This document shows positions 1 through 5,267 of a stretch of DNA of 5,267 nucleotides, piece after piece (positions within the stretch are counted from its first letter, which is position 1; each line of letters begins with the position of its first letter). The translations under genes were made by a program, and so were the position numbers. Where the stretch lies: assembly GCA_016873375.1 (NCBI GenBank), contig VGXJ01000145.1, forward strand, positions 1 to 5,267, read 5' to 3'. Source of the DNA: Phycisphaerae bacterium. Lineage in GTDB: Bacteria; Planctomycetota; Phycisphaerae; Phycisphaerales; SM1A02. The notes under the pieces are model-generated. The model saw only the letters and a program-made list of their open reading frames with translations, searched no databases and had not been told where the DNA came from.

Positions 1-317
1 GCGAGGTGAAAGACCTCGTCGAGCGCTTGCATGGAGGTGTCGGCTGCACCGGTGCCGAGCGATTCGAAGAATGGTGCCATCTCGCGCTGCCACCGGGCAT
101 TCACCTCTTCCGATTGCATGCCGGCGACGGCGGCAGCGAAGTCCGGTGTCTCGCAGTAGCCGACCAGCAGTCCATCATCGCGCAGGAAGAGCGAGTAGTT
201 CGTCCAGCCGTGCCTGGAGAGCGCAGCCAGCAGTTCCGGCCAGACGGCCTTGTGGCGCTCGCGGTACTCGGCCAATCGCTCGGTACGGACCTTGAGCAAG
301 AAGCAGATGCGTTGCAT
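1..317 (-). CDS. rhaM: L-rhamnose mutarotase, 3' end cut by the window edge
   Basis: RhaM interconverts the alpha and beta anomers of L-rhamnose in the cytoplasm and so feeds the isomerase. The frame starts at an ATG (complement of 315-317) and stays open for 105 codons to the window edge, beginning MQRICFLLKV and ending QALDEVFHL plus a partial GCx codon. As recalled, E. coli RhaM is 104 residues and ends QEVFYLP, so probably only about one codon and the stop are missing. It aligns almost without gaps: Tyr18, His22 (proposed proton donor), Tyr41 and Trp76 fall at the same numbers, in EYRERH, NYSLF and NARWQ. Position 77, the second Trp of the E. coli WW pair, is Gln here. WPEL at 26-29 is also shared. 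The gene starts 4 nt after the aldolase stop and has the best ribosome binding site in the window, so it is the fourth gene of the operon. The identification is secure; only the C-terminus is unseen. Confidence 0.93.
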   Translation of the reverse strand, partial: MQRICFLLKVRTERLAEYRERHKAVWPELLAALSRHGWTNYSLFLRDDGLLVGYCETPDFAAAVAGMQSEEVNARWQREMAPFFESLGTGAADTSMQALDEVFHL

Positions 318-321
318 GGGA

Positions 322-328
322 TCACCTC
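322..328 (-). promoter_or_regulatory. Shine-Dalgarno site of rhaM, overlapping the upstream stop codon
   Basis: The minus strand reads GTGAGGTGATCCC directly before the rhaM ATG. GAGGTGA is a 7-base match to the anti-SD consensus (AAGGAGGTGA), and GAGG ends 7 nt before the start codon, which is close to optimal spacing. The last three bases, TGA, are also the stop codon of the aldolase/dehydrogenase gene. Ribosomes finishing that gene therefore stop on top of the rhaM site, an arrangement that suggests translational coupling. The coupling itself is inferred. Confidence 0.75.
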
Positions 329-2508
329 ACGAAGGCATCGGCGAGACCACCGTCGACATGGAGCACCTGTCCTGTCGTGCGTGAGCTCTCCGGTCCTGCC
401 AAGAAGCGGATGGCAGCCGCTTGGTCCTGCGGCGAGATCACCACCTTCAGCAGCGTGCGCTCGGCATAGAAGCGACCAAGGCGTTCGACGAGCTGGGCAT
501 CAGTCATCGATTCCTCGAAGGGGATCGAGTACTTCCGCAGGCTGGCGATCACTCGGGCCCGCGGGAACATCGTGCTGCCCTCGATCACCGTCGCCGGCGC
601 CACGGCATTCACGCGCAGGAACGGCGCAAAGGTCACGGCAAGCGAACGCACGAGATGGTTTGCCGCCGCCTTGGATGCGTCATAGGCACTGGATCCCTTC
701 TTGGCGACGACGGCATTGACGCTCGTCGTGACCACAGCACTGCAGACGAGTCGCTGCGGGGCCATCGTCGCGGCTGCTTCCTCGATGAGCACCGCCGGTG
801 CAAGCACATTGACCTGCATCGCTCGCATGAAGTCCCCATCGCTGGTGCGGCCATCCGGCCCGGGCGTCGGGAAGAGTCCGGCGGTCACCACCAGTTCATC
901 GATGCCGCCGTAGGCCAGCGTGACATCGTCGAGCATGCGACGCACGGCGGTGCGGTCGGTCGCGTCGCAGGAGAGCGCGATCGACGGTCCGCATGCCGAG
1001 ATCCCGCTGCCGGCGACGCCAATGCCCTTGCCGACCGATCGCTCAAGACCACGCGCCGTCTCTCCGGCAGCGGTTGCATCGAGGTCGACGCAGGCCACGC
1101 AGGCATCGTCGGCGGCAAGCATCGACGCGGTCGTCCGGCCGATGCCGCTGCCGGCACCCACGATCACGCTCACATGCCCGGCCAGCGGCTTGGGCTTGGG
1201 CATCCGCTGCAGCTTGGCCTCCTCAAGTCGCCAGTACTCGATGTCGAATGCTTCCTGCCGAGGCAGCGCGCCGTACCCGCCGATCGACTCGGCACCCCGC
1301 ATCACTTCGATCGCACATCGGTAGAACTCGGCCGTGGTTCGGCTCTCGGACTTCGACGACCCCCAAGCGATCATGCCGATCCCGGGCACCAGGATCACGG
1401 TTGGTTCGGGTGCCCGCATGGCCGGGCTGTCGGGATGGCGGCAGGCGTCGTAATACGCCGCATAGTCCTTCACATACTGCGCAAGGCCGGCCTCCGTCTT
1501 GGCGCAGAGTTCGTCGAAGGATCCCGTGTTGGGGTCGAAGTCGAGGAAGAGCGGCTTGATCTTGGTGCGCAGGAAGTGATCCGGGCACGAGGTTCCGAGC
1601 TCGGCCAGGCGCGCTGCATCGGCGCTCGAGACGAACTCAAGCGTGGCTGCGTCATGGTGGACGGTGCCGATCATGCGCCGGCGCGTGGAGACCTTGCCAC
1701 GGAGGAAGGGGAGGAACCGCACCAGCAGGGAACGACGCGCATCGTCGGAGGCTGTGGCGACCTTGCATCCGCCGAAGGTCTTCGTTCCCCTGTCGTGGGC
1801 CGCCAGATACTCCGCCGCGCGGGCGATCAGGGAGAGCGTGAGGTCGTAGCACTCCCGCGGGTCATCGGCCCAGTTGATGAGGCCGTGCTGGCCCATGATC
1901 GCGCCGACCGCGCTGGGATGGTCGGCGCAGAGCCGTTCGAGCGCGAGCCCCAGCTCGAACCCCGGCCTCATCCACGGAAGCCATTCGAGTTCGCTGCCGA
2001 AGACCTCGCGCATCGCCTCCTTGCCTCGCGTGCAGGCGGCGATGGCGATGAGCGCGTTGGGATGGGTGTGGTCCACATGGGCGTGGGGCACGAAGGCATG
2101 CAGCGGGGTATCGATTGAGGTGGCACGCGGATTGAGGTTCCAGGTGCAGTGCCGGTAGAGGTCGACCATGTCGTCCTCGGCCTGGGTCTTGATTCCACGC
2201 GGCGTTCGCGCGGCGTAGACGGACTTGAGCTGCTCCAGCTTGTCGAGCGAGAGCGAGGAGAAGAACTCTCGCCCTGCGGTGCGCAGGTCGCCGCCGGATC
2301 CCTTCACCCAGAGAACACGCTCACGGGCACCAGTGAGCGGATCGGTTTCGATCACCTTGCTCGAGGTGTTGCCGCCGCCTGTGTTGGTGACCCGCTGGTC
2401 GTCGCCGAGGCGGTTCGATCGATAGACCAGCAGATCGACGGGGTCGAGCCGCGCCGAGTCGGTGTCGTTCCAGGTCCGGTTCACGAAGCGCGAGGGAGCA
2501 ACGGTCAT
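322..2508 (-). CDS. rhaD: Bifunctional L-rhamnulose-1-phosphate aldolase / L-lactaldehyde dehydrogenase (class II aldolase-SDR fusion)
   Basis: This 728-residue cytoplasmic enzyme is expected to cleave L-rhamnulose 1-phosphate to dihydroxyacetone phosphate and L-lactaldehyde, then oxidise the aldehyde to L-lactate with NAD+. Residues about 20-435 are a class II aldolase/adducin domain. They contain GGGNTSSK at 44-51 and VKGSGGDL at 68-75 (phosphate-binding loops of the family), HAHVDHTHP at 142-150 (likely zinc ligands His142/His144) and GQHGLI at 206-211 (likely third ligand His208). Residues about 443-728 are a short-chain dehydrogenase with GAGSGIG at 451-457, an acidic NAD-preferring DLD at 475-477, Asn567, Ser596, Tyr609-x3-Lys613 and the usual closing HVDGG at 717-721. 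The domain order matches the family known as RhaD, RhaE or RhaEW. The length is slightly above the roughly 690-700 residues usual as I recall. Oddities are a Gly/Ser-rich stretch near 493-507 and VTAG at 541-544 where NNAG or SNAG is normal. The ATG lies 18 nt after the rhaB stop with no clear SD. Its product resembles homologues from about residue 12 onward, which supports the start approximately. Confidence 0.94.
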   Translation of the reverse strand: MTVAPSRFVNRTWNDTDSARLDPVDLLVYRSNRLGDDQRVTNTGGGNTSSKVIETDPLTGARERVLWVKGSGGDLRTAGREFFSSLSLDKLEQLKSVYAARTPRGIKTQAEDDMVDLYRHCTWNLNPRATSIDTPLHAFVPHAHVDHTHPNALIAIAACTRGKEAMREVFGSELEWLPWMRPGFELGLALERLCADHPSAVGAIMGQHGLINWADDPRECYDLTLSLIARAAEYLAAHDRGTKTFGGCKVATASDDARRSLLVRFLPFLRGKVSTRRRMIGTVHHDAATLEFVSSADAARLAELGTSCPDHFLRTKIKPLFLDFDPNTGSFDELCAKTEAGLAQYVKDYAAYYDACRHPDSPAMRAPEPTVILVPGIGMIAWGSSKSESRTTAEFYRCAIEVMRGAESIGGYGALPRQEAFDIEYWRLEEAKLQRMPKPKPLAGHVSVIVGAGSGIGRTTASMLAADDACVACVDLDATAAGETARGLERSVGKGIGVAGSGISACGPSIALSCDATDRTAVRRMLDDVTLAYGGIDELVVTAGLFPTPGPDGRTSDGDFMRAMQVNVLAPAVLIEEAAATMAPQRLVCSAVVTTSVNAVVAKKGSSAYDASKAAANHLVRSLAVTFAPFLRVNAVAPATVIEGSTMFPRARVIASLRKYSIPFEESMTDAQLVERLGRFYAERTLLKVVISPQDQAAAIRFLAGPESSRTTGQVLHVDGGLADAFVR

Positions 2509-2526
2509 GGTGGTCTGTACTTTCGG

Positions 2527-4029
2527 TTAGGAGCGGCACCACAGTAGCCGCGCCGCGGCCTCCTGCATCCGAGCGTGCATCGCTGGTTCTGGTTGTCGAT
2601 CCGGCGCATCGCCGCCCGAGGCGGTCCGGACGATGGTCCGAAGGGGTGCAGCCGAGTCGATCCCCTCGAGCGCCGCATGCTGCGTCAGGGCGTTGCCGAT
2701 GGCCGTGCACTCCACTGGGCCGGTGGTGACGGGCAGACCGGTTGCATCGGCGACGAGTTGGTTCAGGAATCCGTTCGCCGAGCCGCCACCGACGATCACG
2801 ATACGGCTTGGCGAGAGCCCGCCAGCGCGTGTGATCGCTTCGACGGCGCGGGCGGTGGCAAGAGCGATGCTGTCGAGTGCGCAGCGCACGAGAGCGCCGT
2901 CCGAGTCCGGCGGCGGCTCACCTTGGGCAGAGCATGCCTCGCGCAGCCGCTCCGCCATGTCACCGGGCTCGAAGAGCCGGGGCTCATCCGGGTCGACGAG
3001 GCTGCGCAGCGGCTCGGCCGCTTGTGCGAGGGCTACGAGTTCGGTCCACGAGCGCGCCCGCCCGGCGCGGGCGAACCCGGCCTCCAACTGCTGCACGAGC
3101 CAGAGTCCGGCCACATTACGGAGGAACCGGACCGAGCCGAATGCACCCAGCTCGTTGGTCAGGTTCGCCGTGCGCGCTTCATCGCTGGTCACGGCAGCGC
3201 GCAGTTCGGCGCCGACGAGCGACCAGGTACCGCTCGAGATGTAGAGATCGCGCGCTGGATCGATGGGAGCAGCCAGCACCGCCGAGGCCGTGTCATGGCT
3301 GTTGACTGCGAGGATGGGCGTGCCGACAGCGAGTCCGGTCGCCTTGGCGATGTCCGCGAGCAGCCCACCGAGCGGTTCTGCGGAGTCTGCATCGATGAGG
3401 TCGGGAAAGAGGTGCATCGGTGCGCCCGCAGCGGCCGCAAGGCGAGGGCACCAGCAGCGGGTGCGCGCATCGAGCAGCTGCGTGGTGCTCGCATTGGTCC
3501 GCTCAGCAATCACCGCACCGCAGAGTCGGTTGGCGATGTAGTCCGGCAGCAGCAACATCCGATCCGCTCGATCCAGCGGTCGAGTCGGGTCGACCGCATC
3601 GGCGGCGAGCTGGTAGATCGTGTTGAAGGGCTGGAAGGCGATGCCGGTCCGTCGATAGATCTCGTCATCCCCAAGCGATGCACGAAGCCGGGCGAAGGGT
3701 TCCCGCGTGCGGGGATCACGGTACGCGGCGATCGGGCGCACCAACTCGCCGTGCCCATCGATGAGCGCGTAGTCGACTGCCCAGGAGTCGATGCCGATCG
3801 AATCGACGCGGCCGCCCCGGGCCGCCGTACGCAGGCCGTCCAGGATCCCGGCCCAGATTTGCTCGATCGGCCAGTGGAGCAGCGTTGTGTCGGCATGCGG
3901 TGCGGTCACTGGCGCGTTGGCGAACCGGTGGAGCTCACTCGTCCGCAGTTCGCCAGCACCGATGCGCACCTCGATCACGCGCCCTCCCGATGCGCCGAGA
4001 TCGATCGCGATGTGACGACGGGTGCTCAT
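2527..4029 (-). CDS. rhaB: L-rhamnulose kinase (rhamnulokinase, FGGY family)
   Basis: RhaB uses ATP to phosphorylate L-rhamnulose at O1 in the cytoplasm, giving the substrate of the aldolase encoded next. The 500-residue protein is close to the 489 of E. coli RhaB and covers both FGGY domains. The N-terminal domain has the phosphate loop DLGASGGR at 10-17 (E. coli DLGASSGR), GIDSWAVDYALID at 79-91, YRDPRT at 103-108 and LPDYIANRL at 161-169 followed by TNASTTQLLD at 178-187. SHDTASAV at 244-251 carries the presumed catalytic base Asp246. The C-terminal domain has YISSGTWSLVG at 263-273, the adenosine-binding GGGSANGFLNQLVAD at 414-428 and AIGNAL at 443-448. SHDTASAV and TNA(S/T)TTQL distinguish rhamnulokinases from glycerol, xylulose and other FGGY kinases. 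The ATG overlaps the rhaI stop by 4 nt (ATGA), so the two are probably translationally coupled. The TAA stop lies 18 nt before the next gene. All motifs are intact. Confidence 0.96.
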   Translation of the reverse strand: MSTRRHIAIDLGASGGRVIEVRIGAGELRTSELHRFANAPVTAPHADTTLLHWPIEQIWAGILDGLRTAARGGRVDSIGIDSWAVDYALIDGHGELVRPIAAYRDPRTREPFARLRASLGDDEIYRRTGIAFQPFNTIYQLAADAVDPTRPLDRADRMLLLPDYIANRLCGAVIAERTNASTTQLLDARTRCWCPRLAAAAGAPMHLFPDLIDADSAEPLGGLLADIAKATGLAVGTPILAVNSHDTASAVLAAPIDPARDLYISSGTWSLVGAELRAAVTSDEARTANLTNELGAFGSVRFLRNVAGLWLVQQLEAGFARAGRARSWTELVALAQAAEPLRSLVDPDEPRLFEPGDMAERLREACSAQGEPPPDSDGALVRCALDSIALATARAVEAITRAGGLSPSRIVIVGGGSANGFLNQLVADATGLPVTTGPVECTAIGNALTQHAALEGIDSAAPLRTIVRTASGGDAPDRQPEPAMHARMQEAAARLLWCRS

Positions 4030-5228
4030 GCGTACGAACCACCGGACGCGCGCTTGCGCGGCAGTCGAGCGGCCGCTGCGCGGGACTCATATCCAGACGA
4101 TCGGTGCGCAGCGAGTGGATCGGCCGGCAAGCCACGCGACTCGCGCCACGCTGCGAGCGCTGCACGCACATCGGTTGCGAAGGCGTGCTTCAGGCACTCC
4201 TCGGCCGCCACGATGTCCCGTCGCTGCCGCGCTCCATCGAGTGCGTCGAGGTCGACGAGCAGGGCCTTCGCGAAGAGTTCCTGCACCGTCGTCACGGTCT
4301 GCACCATCGCCTCGATCTTGGGCTTGAGGTTGTGCGACTGGTCGATCATGTAGTCGATCGGCAGGTCGTGCCCGAGCGCACGCTCGGCCTCCGCGATCGC
4401 GACGAAGATCCTGAAGACCCGGTAGGGGTCGATGGAACCGGTGGTCAGGTCATCATCGGCGTAGTGGCGGTCGTTGAAGTGGAAGCCTCCGAGCATGCCC
4501 TCGTCGGCGAGGAACGCCACGATGTGCTCGATGTTCTGCCCGGGCAGGTGATGGCCGGTGTCGACCAGGACCTTGGCCTGCGGTCCTGCCCGGCGCGCGA
4601 GCGCGCACGCCATGCCCCAGTCGGCAATGTCGGTGTGGTAGAAGGCGGGTTCGAACGGCTTGTACTCCACGAGCATCGTCATGCCGACAGGCATCGCGGC
4701 GTGCACTTCGGCAAGGGCCTCGGTGAACCAGCGCTTGCGGCGGATCATGCTGCCCTGTCCCGGATAGTTGGTCCCGTCCGCGAACCAGAGTGCGAGGGTG
4801 CGCGAGCCGACCGCCTGACCCAGTCGCACCGACTCCAGCAGGTGGTTGATCGCACGGCGCCGGATCGACGGGTCCTCGTTCGAGACCGAGCCATGCTTGT
4901 AGCACTGGTCCTGGAAGACATTCGGATTGATGGAGCCGATGCGCAGACCGCGCTGTGCCGCGGCGTTCGCGAGTGCGGATGCGCCGCCTTCGGGCACATC
5001 CCACAGCACATGGACGGCGACCTGCGGACAGCAGCCGGTGACGCGATGGACTTCGGCCGCGTCATCGAGCTTGTCGTCGAGGCTCAGGGCCGCCGCGTCC
5101 TGCAGGAACTTGCCGAACCTGGTCCCGGTATCCGCGAAGCCCCATGAGGGCAGTTCGATCGACAATCGGCCGAGCCGTGGGAGGATGGCGGCGAGGGTCT
5201 GGTCGCTCGGGTGGGATGGCGATGCCAT
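4026..5228 (-). CDS. rhaI: L-rhamnose isomerase, Pseudomonas stutzeri type
   Basis: RhaI interconverts L-rhamnose and L-rhamnulose in the cytoplasm with divalent metal, the first committed step. Numbering from the GTG at 5235-5237 gives 403 residues; from the ATG at 5226-5228, 400. The TIM-barrel protein follows P. stutzeri L-RhI (430 residues, recalled) closely. It has PSWGFADTGTRFGKF at 30-44, FADGTNYPGQGS at 152-163, EYKPFEPAFY at 191-200, LVDTGHH at 224-230, GGFHFNDRHYADDDL at 250-264 and MIDQSHN at 297-303. Known metal ligands align with matching spacing: Glu191, Asp226, His253 and Asp299 for the structural site, and His229, Asp261 and Asp263 for the catalytic site (P. stutzeri 219, 254, 281, 327 and 257, 289, 291). 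The C-terminal YESRAAA matches the family's (S)GYRARVAAE tail. The start is uncertain because neither candidate has a convincing SD; I chose ATG as the commoner codon. It is the first operon gene visible. Related aldose isomerases are possible side activities, but the neighbours point to rhamnose. Confidence 0.94.
   Translation of the reverse strand: MASPSHPSDQTLAAILPRLGRLSIELPSWGFADTGTRFGKFLQDAAALSLDDKLDDAAEVHRVTGCCPQVAVHVLWDVPEGGASALANAAAQRGLRIGSINPNVFQDQCYKHGSVSNEDPSIRRRAINHLLESVRLGQAVGSRTLALWFADGTNYPGQGSMIRRKRWFTEALAEVHAAMPVGMTMLVEYKPFEPAFYHTDIADWGMACALARRAGPQAKVLVDTGHHLPGQNIEHIVAFLADEGMLGGFHFNDRHYADDDLTTGSIDPYRVFRIFVAIAEAERALGHDLPIDYMIDQSHNLKPKIEAMVQTVTTVQELFAKALLVDLDALDGARQRRDIVAAEECLKHAFATDVRAALAAWRESRGLPADPLAAHRSSGYESRAAAARLPRKRASGGSYA
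4039..4043 (-). promoter_or_regulatory. Weak Shine-Dalgarno-like GGTGG before rhaB
   Basis: GGTGG lies inside the last codons of rhaI (a Gly-Gly pair), 9 nt before the rhaB ATG. It is only a partial anti-SD match at slightly long spacing. The ATGA stop/start overlap may matter more for rhaB translation than this site, and the match could be chance in GC-rich coding sequence. Confidence 0.3.
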
Positions 5229-5255
5229 GGAGCCCACAGTACGAGATCCGAAGTC

Positions 5256-5267
5256 CCGGCGTGCCGG
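5256..5267. promoter_or_regulatory. Short palindrome upstream of rhaI, possible operator fragment
   Basis: CCGGC-GT-GCCGG is a perfect 5-base inverted repeat with a 2-base centre, 27 nt upstream of the rhaI ATG and touching the right edge. The spacer is too short for a stable hairpin, so if it means anything it would be a dimeric protein-binding site. Such GC-only palindromes arise easily at about 65% GC, no promoter boxes can be recognised in the roughly 39 upstream bases, and the site may continue beyond the window. Confidence 0.15.

Noticed and set aside
101..325. Minus-strand 74-codon frame overlapping rhaM
   Set aside because: It is out of frame with the clear RhaM protein and is Ser/Arg/Pro-rich without motifs. 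The real frame uses the ATG at 315-317.
6..719. Plus-strand reading frame of 237 codons across rhaM and the 3' end of the aldolase gene
   Set aside because: It is antisense to the mutarotase, whose Tyr18, His22, Tyr41 and Trp76 match the family, and it crosses a gene boundary without any motif of its own.
421..2118. Plus-strand reading frame of 565 codons opposite the aldolase/dehydrogenase gene
   Set aside because: It lies wholly antisense to a gene with strong family motifs, its translation is rich in Arg, His and Gly with no recognisable domain, and long stop-free antisense frames are expected at about 65% GC.
322..2508. The possibility that the 728-residue gene is two genes joined by a sequencing error
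   Set aside because: Aldolase and SDR domains are naturally fused in this known family, and the linker (about 420-445) is continuous with normal composition.
2509..2526. Possible terminator or promoter in the rhaB/aldolase gap
   Set aside because: The 18 nt contain no inverted repeat, T-run or recognisable -10/-35 pair.
2575..4353. Plus-strand reading frame of 592 codons opposite rhaB and the end of rhaI
   Set aside because: It spans two confidently identified minus-strand genes, has low-complexity Arg/Gly/Ala-rich sequence and no family motif. It is an antisense shadow.
3885..5147. Plus-strand reading frame of 420 codons opposite rhaI
   Set aside because: Stretches rich in Val, Asp and Glu look protein-like but are the complement of the conserved rhaI codons. 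rhaI has all its metal ligands in the other frame, so this is not a gene.

Overview
The window holds a tightly packed block of four genes, all on the minus strand, for catabolism of the deoxysugar L-rhamnose by the phosphorylating route. In transcription order (high to low coordinates) they are L-rhamnose isomerase (rhaI), L-rhamnulose kinase (rhaB), a fused L-rhamnulose-1-phosphate aldolase/short-chain dehydrogenase (rhaD type, also called rhaE or rhaEW), and an L-rhamnose mutarotase (rhaM) that runs off the left edge within about a codon of its expected end. Almost every base is coding. The rhaI/rhaB junction is a 4-nt ATGA overlap, 18 nt separate rhaB from the aldolase gene, and 4 nt separate the aldolase gene from rhaM. 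One transcript is therefore very likely. No stretch longer than 40 bases lacks a gene.

The genes together form a pathway. RhaM interconverts the alpha and beta anomers of L-rhamnose. RhaI makes L-rhamnulose, RhaB makes L-rhamnulose 1-phosphate, and the aldolase half of the fusion splits it into dihydroxyacetone phosphate and L-lactaldehyde. The dehydrogenase half is expected to oxidise the lactaldehyde to L-lactate with NAD+. The known metal ligands, nucleotide loops and catalytic residues of each family are visible, so all four look functional. No transporter, transcription factor or glycoside hydrolase is present; these must lie outside the window or be absent.

The organism is a bacterium with about 65% GC (estimated from sampled lines). 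The isomerase is of the Pseudomonas stutzeri type, not the E. coli RhaA type, and the fused aldolase/dehydrogenase is typical of soil and aquatic bacteria outside the enterics. Candidates include Planctomycetota, Actinobacteria and Proteobacteria, and the sequence does not settle the choice. A perfect 7-base Shine-Dalgarno match before rhaM shows that at least one gene uses ordinary SD initiation; the other three starts have weak or no SD.

I found no sign of a previously undescribed system, mobile element, CRISPR array or RNA gene. The points most worth a second look are an apparent insertion plus a non-canonical NNAG-equivalent motif in the dehydrogenase half, a Trp-to-Gln change at a substrate-site position of RhaM, the differing translation signals at the junctions, an over-abundance of GATC, and a small palindrome cut by the right edge just upstream of rhaI.
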